Assembly (NCBI RefSeq): GCF_964340395.1
Contig: NC_135569.1
Span: 18,059,257 to 18,123,256, forward strand
Direction: 5' to 3'
Length of the DNA stretch: 64,000 nt
DNA from: Glandiceps talaboti
Taxonomy: Eukaryota > Hemichordata > Enteropneusta > Spengelidae
The translations under genes were made by a program, and so were the position numbers. This document shows positions 1-61,974 of this stretch, piece after piece; positions within the stretch are counted from its first letter, which is position 1; each line of letters begins with the position of its first letter. Under the pieces are notes generated by a model. That model saw only the letters and a program-made list of their open reading frames with translations. It did not search any database and was not told the origin of the DNA.

Positions 1-344
1 AAATATTGTCAAGGTGTGTACAACATCAAGTGTCTAACCCCATATTCTCAGATACAAGCCATCTTTGGAGACATTGACCTTTAACCTTGACTGTCGGGTC
101 AATTATCAAAATTAAGCCAATTTCTGCCTGTCACAGACACATTGTATTGTTTACACATGGGGGGGGGGGAGGGGTGTGGGGAATTATAGCCTACGAAGTA
201 CAATGTACTATATATTTTTCTCCTTGGAAATACAATTTAAAAGAACAGACACCAAAGTCCATGTTTGACACCAAATAAATTGTGAAAAGTCTGTTGACAC
301 ATTTTTCAATGTTTTACAATTTATTGAGTTACAAACAACTACTT
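1..344. other. Intron 14 sequence, no gene
   Basis: AT-rich with one G-run (about 160-178). I see no exon of the kinase C-lobe on the minus strand here. Short open frames have no recognisable product. Confidence 0.6.
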
Positions 345-1239
345 AGTAGAGTTGCACTCGAGTTGTAGTACAGTTGTAGTAGTGTTGCAGTAGCATTGCA
401 GTAGAGTTGCAGTAGAGCTATAGCAGTGTTGTAGTGTTGCAGTAGCATTGCAGTAGAGTTGCAGTAGAGCTATAGCAGTGTTGCAGTAGTGTTGCAGTAG
501 AATTATAGTTGAGTTGTAGTGGTGCTATAGCAGTGTTGTAGTAGTGTTGCAGTAGAGCTATAGCAGTGTTGTAGTAGTGTTGCAGTAGAATTGTAGTTGA
601 GTTGTAGTGGTGCTATAGCAGTGTTGTAGTAGTGTTGCAGTAGAATTGTAGTTGAGTTGCAGTAGAGCTATAGCAGTGTTGTAGTAGTGTTGCAGTAGAA
701 TTGTAGTTGAGTTGTAGTGGTGCTATAGTAGTGTTGTATTAGTGATGTAGTACAATTGTAGTAGTGTATTAGTTGTAGAGTTATAGTAGTGTTGTATTAG
801 TGATGTAGTACAATTGTAGTAGTGTATTAGTTGTAGAGTTATAGTAGTGTTGTTGTAGAACTGTAGTAGAGTTGTAGCAGTGTTGTAGTTGAGTTGTAGT
901 AGAGCTATTATAGTAGTGTTGTATTAGTGATGTAGTACAATTGTAGTAGTGTATTAGTTGTAGAGTTATAGTAGTGTTGTTGTAGAACTGTAGTAGAGTT
1001 GTAGCAGTGTTGTAGTTGAGTTGTAGTAGAGCTATTATAGTAGTGTTGTATTAGTGATGTAGTACAATTGTAGTAGTGTATTAGTTGTAGAGTTATAGTA
1101 GTGTTGTTGTAGAACTGTAGTAGAGTTGTAGCAGTGTTGTAGTTGAGTTGTAGTAGAGCTATTATAGTAGTGTTGTATTAGTGATGTAGTACAATTGTAG
1201 TAGTGTATTAGTTGTAGAGTTGTAGTAGTGTTGTAGTTG
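345..1239. repeat. Degenerate TAG-rich minisatellite, left block
   Basis: Tandem runs of units such as gttgtagtag, gttgcagtag and gagctatagtag, about 9-15 bp each, nested in larger repeats: a stretch of about 120 bp recurs three times between 770 and 1215. It lies in intron 14. The block is cut by the transposon at 1240-2094 and resumes after it. Confidence 0.85.
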
Positions 1240-2094
1240 CAGGGCATGTCTTTTGAAAATGGCAGGAGAGCTAAAAATCACTCTCTTGAAACCATCCAGG
1301 TGAGTTGTAGGCGAGTGATTTAATAGCTCCCCTGAAAATAGTCAGGCGAGTGAAAAAAAACAAACAATTATCATTTCTATTTGTATTTTCAAATGAAATA
1401 ACATTTCATTGTCTTCATTCAACAATAAATTGTTCAACAATTATCCATTACACTCAGAAGACTGAAGTCAGGTAAGTATGTGAACTGTCAGTACTGAATT
1501 ATTTATAGTTGCTACAAAGTACATGCCCAGAGTTCCGACAATAGCTTGGCGAAGTTTTGGAGGGCATTGAAGAAACCATCACTTCTATTTCGCTTAAAAT
1601 GGATTGCTGAGAACGAGAACTCCAAACAGCCATCGTACAATCGTATTGCACAATTTGCAATGATGTGAAAGTTGAAGTCTCCCTGTATATTGAGCTGATC
1701 AATATTCATCATGATATGCCATGCCATCATTCATGTCGCGCTTCGAATACGTCACTATTTTTCCCATTTTTTAAAGGGTGTTAGACATTTCCATATAAGG
1801 GTAGCACAATGCAAATTTCAGTCTGTGTATATGCATGATATGGGTCATGAATGACTGCGCTGACTTGAGTTGGAGATCAACGACACGGAAGTGTGCCACG
1901 CTCCCACCACGTAATTTTACTGAACAAACATTGATTTTTATGGTAACCACATATTGAAAAGTGATATAAAATAACACCAGGCTGTTGTACAGGTTGGTTG
2001 GGGTCCACGCGAGCGGAAAATCGTTCTCATGGATTTTAATTTGCGCGAGCGGTAGGCGAGCGGAAGGATCGCTTGCCTCAAAAGACATGCCCTG
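1240..2094. mobile_element. CAGGG-ended non-autonomous DNA transposon (855 bp)
   Basis: The ends are an inverted repeat: CAGGGCATGTCTTTTGA at 1240-1256 and its complement at 2078-2094. The flanks share TAGTTG (1234-1239 and 2095-2100), a possible 6-bp target duplication, though the host array is itself TAG-rich. CAGGG ends are typical of hAT-type elements, which usually make 8-bp duplications, so the superfamily is uncertain. No transposase frame is recognisable. Both ends carry ggcgagtg/ggcgagcg motifs. Confidence 0.75.
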
Positions 2095-2817
2095 TAGTTG
2101 AGTTATAGTAGAGCTATAGTAGAGCTATAGTAGTGTTGTAGTAGAGTTGTAGTGTTGTAGTAGTGTTTGTAGTAGAGTTGTAGTGTTGTAGTAGAGTTGT
2201 AGTGTTGTAGTAGTGTTGTAGTGTTGTAGTAGAGTTGTAGTAGTGTTGTAGTAGTGCTATAGTAGTGTTGTAGTTGAGTTATAGTAGTGCTGTAGAGTTG
2301 TAGTGGAGCTATAGTAGTGTTGCAGTAGTGTTGTAGTAGTGTTGTAGTTGTGTTGTAGTTGTGTTGTAGTACAGTTGTAGTGTTGTAGTAGTGTTTATAG
2401 TAGAGTTGTAGTGTTGTAGTAGAGTTGTAGTGTTGTAGTAGTGTTGTAGTGTTGTAGTAGAGTTGTAGTAGTGCTATAGTAGTGTTGTAGTTGAGTTATA
2501 GTAGTGCTGTAGAGTTGTAGTGGAGCTATAGTAGTGTTGCAGTAGTGTTGTAGTTGTGTTGTAGTACAGTTGTAGTGTTGTAGTAGTGTTTGTAGTAGAG
2601 TTGTAGTGTTGTAGTAGAGTTGTAGTGTTGTAGTAGTGTTGTAGTGTTGTAGTAGAGTTGTAGTAGTGCTATAGTAGTGTTGTAGTTGAGTTATAGTAGT
2701 GCTGTAGAGTTGTAGTGGAGCTATAGTAGTGTTGCAGTAGTGTTGCAGTAGTGTTGTAGTTGTGTTGTAGTTGTGTTGTAGTAGTGCTGTAGTACAGTTG
2801 TAGTGTCGCAGTAGAGT
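2095..2817. repeat. Degenerate TAG-rich minisatellite, right block
   Basis: Continuation of the array at 345-1239 beyond the inserted transposon. Units are again gttgtagtagag-like, with a larger repeat of about 190-230 bp recurring around 2150, 2370 and 2560. Confidence 0.85.
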
Positions 2818-3105
2818 TATTTTATCAGTTAAATATCCAAGATAAATAGGTAATGTTCATCCATCCATATAGCCACTTTAAGTAGATAATTAATATATTT
2901 AACAGGACAGATTGGACTGAATCGACAAATCAACATTCTCATCTTAGAATGGTAAAGTAGCCAATCAGCATTTCTCTTTCAAATATCATGATCATAGTCC
3001 TATCCTAAGGTATCTCTCTGTTGACTGGATAAAAGATATATGCAATAAAGTTTTCCAGCTGAACTATCCTATAATATTAAGTGTTACATAATGTAGAATA
3101 CTTAC
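2818..3105. other. Intron 14, unique sequence at donor side
   Basis: Non-repetitive AT-rich sequence next to the exon 14 donor. No feature recognised. Confidence 0.6.
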
Positions 3106-52900
<49,795 letters not shown>

Positions 52901-53062
52901 ACTGATGTGTTGTAAGTACTGTTTGCAGGGATGAGTTGTTTATTAACTAGTCTCTCAAATAAACTAAGTGTTGAGAAGCACAATGGACATCATAATACCT
53001 GTAAAATAAAAAAATTAGTTAAAGATTTTAATAACAGAATTAAATTGTACATGACAATAACT
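52901..53062. other. Sequence just upstream of the start codon
   Basis: It would hold 5' UTR or the acceptor of exon 1. I cannot fix the splice site or transcription start. Confidence 0.4.
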
Positions 53063-54219
53063 AACAAGTCATTGAGAATGACATAGTCCCCGCTATGATT
53101 GGGTTTTAAGGAATTATCACTACTCTGATCACGCAACAACACTTGTGAACCTAAATCAAACAGACTTAGATATGTTGTGTCTGCTTGTTGGACATGGAAC
53201 ATGCCTACAACAATAAAGGATGGGTCGGGTATGGGGGATCGTATCATGAAGAAAATGGATATGCACATGTATGTCATAGAACACTGTCCTAATACCAACT
53301 TTGAATGAGATCTGTTCAAGCATGTCTGAGTTATGGCTTTGGACATGGAAAATTCGCAAACAAAATGGCTGCTAGGCAGCCATATTGGATCGTATCATGA
53401 CAACAAATGGATATGCACATGTATGTCATAGAACACTGTCCTAATACCAACTTTGAATGAGATCTGTTCAAGCATGTCTGAGTTATGGCTTTGGACATAG
53501 AAAAATCGCAAACAAAATGGCTGCCAGGCGGCCATATTGGATCGTATCACAACAACAATGAATATGCACATGTACATTATGTCATAAAACACTGTCCTAT
53601 AATACCAACTTTGAATGAGATCTGTTCAAGCATGTCAGAGTTATGGCTTTGGACATGGAAAATTTGCAAACAAAATGGCTGCCAGGCGGCCATATTGGAT
53701 CGTATCACGATGAAAATGGATATGCACATGTATGTCATAGAACACTGTCCTAATACCAACTTTGAATGAGATCTGTTTAAGCATGTCTGAGTTATGGCTT
53801 TGGACATGGAAAATTCGCAAACAAAATGGCTGCCAGGCAGCCATATTGGATCGTATCACGACGAAAATGGATATACACATGTATGTCACAGAACACTGTC
53901 CTAATACCAACTTTGAATGAGATCTGTTCAAGCATGTCTGAGTTAAGGCTTTGGACATGAAAATTCACAAACAAAATGGCTACCAGGCAGCCATATTGGA
54001 TCGTATCACAATGAAAATGGATATGCACATGCATGTCATAGAACACTGTCCTAATACCAACTTTGAATGAGATCTGTTAAAGCATGTCTGAGTTATGGCT
54101 TTAGACAGGGAAAATTCGCAAACAAAATGGTTGCTCGGCGGCCATATTGGATCGTATCATAAAACAAATTGACGTGCATATGTATGCCATAGTATGTTGC
54201 CCCTGTACCAAGTTTGAAA
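53063..54219. mobile_element. HINE/pearl-like element, copy 5, 3' truncated
   Basis: It has the 5' end aacaagtcattgagaatgac and about seven core units, and ends at accaagtttgaaac without the GGAC run and hairpin. The break is at almost the same place as in copy 4a. Confidence 0.72.
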
Positions 54220-54728
54220 CAAGCGACCTATCGGTCAGAATAACTCTGCTGTTTTTTTTTAATTTTATTTTTTATTTTGGTGACACGTAGAAGTGGTTCA
54301 GTTCTTCAGCTCTTCACTATGCAGTTCTGTTTTAGCGATGCAATAAAGTGGTTAGTGGTTCATATGATGTCTCACTGTAAAACACATTTTACACAGAAGT
54401 TGGTAATGTATTGTACTTTTATACCATAGTCACCATTTTATAACAAAAATCTACTGTTATGAAAAATTGCACAAAATCTCAGAAAAAAATGACTGGGAAA
54501 TGCACACAAGAAAAAGAAAAAAAAGAGGATTTTGAGGTTGGCTATAAATAATTCCATTGTCTTACAGCTTTAACCCTGGGAAATTTTAATGATGAATGAA
54601 ATAAACTAGGGATCTAAAATGATTTTGAGGCAATTTGAATTTGAATTTTCTAACAAATTTACCAAGTCAAAAACATTCAACTTGTACAAGTTGTAGTAGA
54701 TATATATAGGGAAGAAATGTATTAATCG
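54220..54728. other. 5' flank, AT-rich unique sequence
   Basis: No gene recognised. Confidence 0.5.
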
Positions 54729-55278
54729 CCATCTTAGTTTCCGGACGGCGACAATCCCCGCCAAGTACCCGAAAGAGAGTCTCTGGCAGCCATACCATTG
54801 CCATACGTTACAGTGGTAACACTCGTTCATGTTCTATTACCTTTCATAAAGAAAACACAACGAAATGGTTGAAGTGATCTTTTTTTTAAATTTCTTTTCA
54901 TCACAACAACAAAATCTGCGTGATCAAAAGTGTTGTAAACTAAACCAGAAAGAATTATCGGACTGGCTAAACTTCCCGATGAACTGGAGTAACGTCCAAG
55001 TCCAAGTAAGCCTCGATAGTACGTGAGAAAATCGTCTCAAACTAGCGATACAACTTTCAAAATATAACTTGACATGTCTTCATTTGTTTGATTTATACAA
55101 TTCAAGACGCGTTTTCACTCGAAAATAACAATTCTGTGAATAATGACACTCTGAACGCAGCGATTTCTCGGACGATGTTACCACTGTAACGTATGGCTGA
55201 CAACGACTTGCTTCCGGGTTAGTCCCTCGTGCATCCGGGTACCTGGGGTTGTCGCCGTACGGAAACTAAGAAAGATGG
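54729..55278. mobile_element. Foldback/MITE-like element with about 95-bp inverted ends
   Basis: The left arm 54729-54820 (ccatcttagtttccggacgg ... ccatacgttacagtggtaac) is complementary to the right arm 55177-55278 (gttaccactgtaacgtatgg ... ggaaactaagaaagatgg), with small gaps. The spacer is about 355 bp without a coding frame. A target duplication is not clear. The arm ends carry CCATCTT, which resembles part of a YY1 site, but it is part of the repeat itself. Confidence 0.7.
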
Positions 55279-56596
55279 AATTTACAGTGTTTCTTGTGAC
55301 CGGTGCGGCGCCTGTCAGCAGACTCGGCCATTTTTTTTCATCATTCCATTGTATTTAAACCTTGTACTTGACATTTCGCAATATTTATAATTCTCAACAA
55401 AATACCTCAACATGCCTCACTTCGCTCGTACTCAAAGCAGCCCCTCGCGGTATGATCACTGCGGATGACATGACGAGAGAACCTTTTCGGATTTACATGT
55501 AACACGGGGAAAGATACGCAAAACATAATGCAAAGTCTGAAGCCAAATTAAAGTTGTGATTATTTTAATTATTTTTACTTGCCAAATATTTGCATTTTGG
55601 AAATGGCAAGACACGTTCATGTCGTTTAACTTTACATGTGAACTGTCGGCCAATAAACAAAATTTGGTTGATTCACAGTCCGCAGTTAGACTGCTCTTGC
55701 ATAACTTCAACCGCATGCCTTCCTTACGCAAGTTGTCTTAATTCTGGTTCACTGTCACTCCAAATTGCACAACAATATAGAATTAATTACAAGTTACATG
55801 TTATCTGAAAACATCACATTTTTATAGTGGGTCTGAAGTGAGATTTTAGTGAGTACCAAGAACGTCCTGTGTTGTATTTGCTGTGGAAAATCGCCCGGTC
55901 AAATGAGGTCAGCTTCAGCTTCTGGTCGAATCAGGATAGAGTATGCAAATAAGGACGTTGCGGACTGGCTGATTATGTAGAAGGGGTGCAGAATTTGGAT
56001 TTGAAGATTACAACCCTGTTTCGAAAAAACGCTTGTCACTTCATGCATTTGGGCGCCCAATGCGTAGAATTATGACTATAGCATATATTACATTGCTTGT
56101 TTGACGTCAATATTGTCTTTTGAAAAGTGGCAGTTTACTTAAAGTCTCGTCGACTGATTTCCAATATGGCGTCGGTCATTATGCTCATTAACATATTCAT
56201 TTTCTTTTCAAATTACAAAAAAAAAATCATAAAAAATAAAAATGAAGATGTGCTGACTTGAAATTAACAAACCTGAGTAAGCTACCCCCTGCGCATCAAC
56301 ACACCAGATATCAAAGCAATCTGACGATAAGTTTTCACGGAGATGATGAAAATGACATTTTATGAAAAAAAATCATAAAAAATTGAAAATGGCACAGATC
56401 AACTTGGCATGAACAAATCTGAATAGCCTCCCCCCAGGGAACATGCACACCAAATATCTTAGAATACTGACTGTCACTTTCGGAGAAAATAATGAAAATA
56501 TAAAAGTTTGACGGACACCTATGATTCACTCTACTCTCTATACTCTATACAACCTATACCTAAAGCTACGCTTTCAGCTTTCGCTGACAGCGGAGC
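55279..56596. other. 5' flank, longest non-repetitive stretch; no gene recognised
   Basis: Over 1.3 kb without tandem repeat and with more CpG than the surroundings (for example 55300-55500). It is a candidate upstream regulatory or noncoding-exon region for the kinase gene, by position only. A related pair of segments at 56210-56290 and 56365-56450 share aaaaaatcataaaaaat and aacaaa-ctgaata/gtaagct-type sequence. Confidence 0.4.
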
Positions 56597-56720
56597 TAAA
56601 AAATCGGTCCAGGCATCTCCAAGAAACAGCTGCGAACGGACGGACAGACGGACGGACGGACGGACGGACAGACGGAACCCAATCCATAAGTCCCCGTTCC
56701 GGACTTCGTCCGCGGGGACT
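56597..56720. mobile_element. HINE/pearl-like element, 3' tail only
   Basis: From aaatcggtccaggcatctcc through a (GGAC)n run to ccgcggggact. The core repeats and 5' end are missing. Confidence 0.7.
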
Positions 56721-57215
56721 AATGAGTGTAGTGGAGTCACAGATTCAGTCAGTAGACAGGCTATAGTGAATGAGTGTAGTAGAGTCATAGATTTAGTCAG
56801 TAGACAGGCTATAGTGAATGAGTGTAGTAGAGTTATAGATTAGTCAGTAGACAGAGTATAGTGAATGAGTGTAGTAGAGTTATAGATTTAGTCAGTAGAC
56901 AGACTATAGTGAATGAGTGTAGTGGAGTTACAGATTCAGTCAGTAGACATGCTATAGTGAATGAGTGTAGTGGAGTTACAGATTTAGTCAGTAGACAGGC
57001 TATAGGGAATGAGTGTAGCAGAGTCACAGATTCAGTCAGTATGTAGACAGGCCATAGTGAATGAGTGTAGTGGAGTTACAGATTCAGTCAGTATGTAGAC
57101 AGGCCATAGTGAATGAGTGTAGTGGAGTTACAGATTCAGTCAGTAGACAGTTAGTGAATGAGTGTAGTACGTAGAGTCATAGATTCAGTCAGTAGACAGG
57201 CTTGTACATGTGTAT
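56721..57215. repeat. 47/48-bp minisatellite
   Basis: About ten units of gaatgagtgtagtagagtca and cagtcagtagacaggctata. It begins immediately after the HINE-like tail. Confidence 0.93.
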
Positions 57216-57370
57216 ATATGGAATGAGTACAGTAGAGTATATTTGATCATGTTTGTATGATTTTCCATTACCTAATTTGCAAAACCTTTCTAAAAACATG
57301 TGCAAAAATGAGAAATTTTGATGTCAACAATGAAGAATGTATATTGATAGGATTGGTAATTCATAAATGA

Positions 57371-57691
57371 AACAAGTCATTGAGAATGAAAATAACATAG
57401 TCCTCGCTATGATTGGGTTTTAAGGAACTGGCAGTTTATGTTGTCATTTTCAAACCTGGTTAATGTTGTTTGGTCTCTTATGGTTGTTTTTGATATCACT
57501 CCTCTGATTACGCAATAACACTTGCAAACCTAAACCAAACAGACTTAGATATGTTGTGTCTGCTGTGCATATGTATGCCATAGTATGTTGCCCTGTACCA
57601 AGTTTGAAAAAAATCGGTCCAGGCATTTCCAAGAAATGGCTCCGAACGGACGGACGGAACCCAATCCATAAGTCCCCATCCGGCGGGGACT
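57371..57691. mobile_element. HINE/pearl-like element, short copy without core repeats
   Basis: 5' part aacaagtcattgag and catagtcctcgctatg, then directly the 3' part (ccaagtttgaaaaaaatcgg, ccaggcatttccaag) and cggcggggact. The core 151-bp repeats are absent, showing both ends without the array. Confidence 0.72.
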
Positions 57692-58239
57692 AAATATACA
57701 ATTATATTTTTTGTTTATGTCACTGTAAGTTCTACAAATGTAGGACTTACTGTCACCAGGGAGAGACATGTGTATTTTACAGAGTTTACAATTTGAAGTA
57801 ACTGGTGTTTACTACAATAACAACACACAGACTAGAAAAATATCATGTTGTAGACAGCTGTGACATTTTGAGTGAAACTTTGCTTATTCAGTTGTGATCA
57901 TGTGTTAGATTTATAGTTGTGGTGTTTTTGGTAGCAGGTAAAATAACTTCCACAATAGATCATATTACTACATGTAGATCTTTCTGGTTAACTTGTCGAC
58001 CACCTCAATACATCTGTAGCAGTAGTACAATAGTAAATGTATGTAGCTTAACATTGTCCTAGTCTGAGTAGTTGTAAGTTGACGTAAGAAGAATATTGTT
58101 TTGTTTCACTCTTTTGAATAATTTGTTCAGTAGAGTCCAACTTAGTCTAGGTGCTAACATGGTATTGAATCATCTCTGAACAAGAGATCTTGATATTCAA
58201 TGCCATTGAAAGCACTAGACTATATTGGGTTATAACTTA
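57692..58239. other. 5' flank unique sequence
   Basis: No gene recognised. It contains a short inverted repeat (gtaagttctaca / tgtaggacttac, 57726-57750). Confidence 0.5.
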
Positions 58240-58685
58240 TACTGTCAGATAGCCACATCTCTGGGCTATACATGCATGTCAAGCCAGTATATACATTGTA
58301 TGTTGGGTCAGATAGCTAAGCATCTGTGTTATACTGTCAAGCCAGTATGTTGTATTAGATAACCAAGTCTCTACTATACATATACATGTACTGTCAAAAC
58401 AGTATGTAGAGTCAGATAGCCAAGTCTCTGGGTTATACTGTCAAGCAAGTACATGTATGTCAAGTCAGATAGCCATGGCAAGTCTCTGGGCTATATTGTC
58501 AAGACAGTATGTACATGTTAAGTCAGATAGCCAAGTCTCTAGGCTATACTGTCAAGCCAGTATGTGGAGTCAGATAACCAAGTCTCTGGGTTATAGTACT
58601 GTCAAGTCAGTATGTCAAGTCAGATAGCCAAGTCTCTGGGTTATAGTACTGTCAAGCCAGCATGTTGTGTCAGTCAAGTCTAGAT
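58240..58685. repeat. Degenerate minisatellite of about 50 bp
   Basis: Eight or so diverged units with cagatagccaagtctctggg and actgtcaagccagtatgt. More divergent than most arrays here, so probably old. Confidence 0.8.
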
Positions 58686-59384
58686 GTATGGGCTAATTAC
58701 ATATACCCTTACTATACCTACATAGCTGTGTACATACTTTAAAGTATCTGGGAATAGACAAAGTTGAAATGAAATACTCACATGCAATGGCGTTCACTGA
58801 TTGTTTAGGAGTGTTTACAAGTGAAAGTACATTGGTGTAGGTACATGTACAGATAGCTGTAGGCTATGACCATTGCTCTATACATATTATAATTCATTCA
58901 TTGACTAAGTTCTTACAAATTACCGTAGTACTGTGAGCAGTGAAAAGAAAGAAAACCTGTGTAATGCTGGTTTCAAATCTAAATATAAATAGATCAAGTT
59001 GCAGTCTTATCTAATTCGTATTTCCGAAACTACTTCATCATGACAACTTTCACTTCGGCCTATGACAATGATGGCCATTTTGGATATTTATACCTGTATA
59101 GTAAGTGTTACCATCTTGAATACATGTATATCTTCTTTTGAAAGTCACTTGCATTCTGTGATAATACTTTCTGTATATACAAGTGTGCCTACACACAGTA
59201 TTACAAATTTACATGGTTCATATGCTATGCTAAAATTGGTAACATCATGACCTGACAAATCTGACCAATTGAAAACAGTAGACATACATTGTACATGTAC
59301 TCTAAATCTAACATTAAAATGAAAGACACTGTATTACGACACTACATGTATACCCTCTCATACATGTATGTCTGTCCATTACTA
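58686..59384. other. 5' flank unique sequence
   Basis: AT-rich and rich in tacatgta words. No gene recognised. Confidence 0.5.
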
Positions 59385-60405
59385 TACTATCAATGCATGA
59401 CATATCTATGCATGACACTATCCCTTAGTTAGTACATGTCTGCTATACTATCAATACATGACACTATACCCTTAGTAAATGTCTATCCATTCTACTGGGC
59501 TATACTATCAATGTATGACACTATACCCCTAGTACATGCCTATCCATTCCACTGGGCTATACTATCAAAGCATGACACTATCCCCTTAGTAAATGTCTAT
59601 CCATTCCGCTGCGCTATACTATCTATGCATGACACTATACCCTTAGTACATGTCTATCCATTCCGCTGCGCTATACTATCTATGCATGACACTATACCCT
59701 TAGTACATGTCTATCCATTCCACTGGGCTATACTATCAATGCATGACACTATACCCTTAGTAAATGTCTATCCATTCCGCTGCGCTATACTATCAATGCA
59801 TGACACTATCCCTTAGTACATGTCTATCCATTCCACTGGGCTATACTATCAATGCATGACACTATCCCTTAGTTAGTACATGTCTGCTATACTATCAATG
59901 CATGACACTATACCCTTAGTAAATGTCTATCCATTCCACTGGGCTATACTATCAATACATGACACTATACCCTTAGTAAATGTCTATCCATTCCACTGGG
60001 CTATACTATCTATGCATGACACTATACCCTTAGTACATGTCTATCCATTCCACTGGGCTATACTATCAATGCATGACACTATCCCTTAGTTAGTACATGT
60101 CTGCTATACTATCAATGCATGACACTATACCCTTAGTACATGTCTATCCATTCCACTGGGCTATACTATCAATGCATGACACTATACCCTTAGTAAATGT
60201 CTATCCATTCCACTGCGCTATACTATCAATGCATGACACTATACCCTTAGTACATGTCTATCCATTCCACTGGGCTATACTATCAATGCATGACACTATA
60301 CAAAAAATGTACCCTTAAGTACATGCCTATCCATTCCACTGGTCTATACTATCAATGCATGACACTATACCCTTAGTAAATGTCTATCCATTCCATTGGG
60401 CTATA
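59385..60405. repeat. 57-bp minisatellite with higher-order pattern
   Basis: About 18 units (ctatactatcaatgcatgac, actatacccttagtacatgt, ctatccattccactggg). A short variant unit (cccttagttagtacatgtctgc) recurs at about 59421, 59865 and 60082, marking duplicated blocks. Confidence 0.94.
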
Positions 60406-60689
60406 CATCTGATACAATACCATGTATTGCATCATACATACGCATGAGAGCACAGAGTGAATTCACTCAACCAATGAAAACGCATAATATGCGGAAACAT
60501 ATGGGTACAGTACTTCAGAGCATAGACAACGATGTTATCGTTATTGTTTGGTCATTCTCTTTCTTTCAATTTCGAACACTGAGGGTTATATTGTAAGATG
60601 GATTCTGGTTGGCTACTAGTAAGTACAAGATTGGGTTTGAGAAAGCCTAAGGTATTGTGTCAGATGTATGTATCTAGCATTCACAAAAA

Positions 60690-61432
60690 AATGAACGACA
60701 GTAAATGTAACAGCGAAAAAGAAACCGCAACAAGTACACTACATTGGATTTTAATCAGATAGTAAATGTAACAGCCAAAAAGAAATCACAACGAGTACAC
60801 TACATTGGATTTTAATCAGATAGTAAATGTAACAGCCAAAACGAAATCACAACGAGTACACTACATTGGATTTTAATCAGATAGTAAATGTAACAGCCAA
60901 AACGAAATCACAACGAGTACACTACATTGGATTTTAATCAGATAGTAAATGTAACAGCCAAAAAGAAATCACAACAAGTATACTACATTGGATTTTAATC
61001 AGATAGTAAATGTAACAGCCAAAAAGAAATCACAACGAGTACACTACATTGGATTTTAATCAGATAGTAAATGTAACAGCCAAAAAGAACTCACGAGTAC
61101 ACTACATTGGATTTTAATCAGATAGTAAATGTAACAGCCAAAACGAAATCACAACGAGTACACTACATTGGATTTTAATCAGATAGTAAATGTAACAGCC
61201 AAAACGAAATCACAACGAGTACACTACATTGGATTTTAATCAGATAGTAAATGTAACAGCCAAAAAGAAATCACAACGAGTACACTACATTGCATTTTAA
61301 TCAGATAGTAAATGTAACAGCCAAAACGAAATCACAACGAGTACACTACATTGGATTTTAATCAGATAGTAAATGTAACAGCCAAAACGAAATCACAACG
61401 AGTACACTACATTGGATTTTAATCAGATTGAT
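60690..61432. repeat. 61-bp minisatellite
   Basis: Twelve units of agtaaatgtaacagccaaaa followed by gaaatcacaacgagtacac and tacattggattttaatcag. Very homogeneous; one unit is shortened near 61088. Confidence 0.95.
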
Positions 61433-61960
61433 TATGTTATGTTAAGTACTGTACCCCATAAAATTTTTTAAGTTTAATGAGATCACTAAAACAATAATTT
61501 CTGTACACTCCTATCTGCCTCAATATTCCTGAAACATTTCACCAAAAACATAACATTTTTTAGCCCTAATTTGCATATGACTAATGGGATCACCATGTAA
61601 TTAATATCACTTGATATGTACATCCATGCCCTAATTTGCATATGACTAATGGGATCACCATGTAATTAATATTACTTGATATGTACATCCCAAGAAACAT
61701 CCTTGCAAAACGTCAGCCAAATCAGCCAAGTACATTTACTTTTGGAATTAAAGATTTTCTACCAAAAAGTCACATTTTTATTCCTTATTTGTATATCACC
61801 GGTGGGGTCACCATGCCTATATAGCACTACTGAATCTTATCAGTTCAGTTATGCTAAAAAAGCCCAGGAATATCCTAAGCAAACTCCCACATTGTTAGAA
61901 CCAAATCACACACCAGTGGCAAGATAAAATAAAGTAAGTATAGATAAAGTGCTAAATCTT
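61433..61960. repeat. Dispersed repeat with a 62-bp duplication
   Basis: ccctaatttgcatatgacta plus atgggatcaccatgtaatta occurs twice (61565-61690). A weaker third relative follows (ccttatttgtatatcaccgg). The end cagttcagttatgct resembles a motif at 39580-39592. Element type unknown. Confidence 0.5.
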
Positions 61961-61974
61961 AAAATCAACATTCT

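Noticed and set aside
1771-2088. 105-codon minus-strand frame inside the CAGGG-ended transposon
   Set aside because: No recognisable transposase motif, and the frame includes the inverted repeat end; treated as chance.
1-3105. Missing kinase C-lobe exons
   Set aside because: Looked for minus-strand GIGDRH- and DFG-type coding; found none, so these exons are placed beyond the window instead of called lost.
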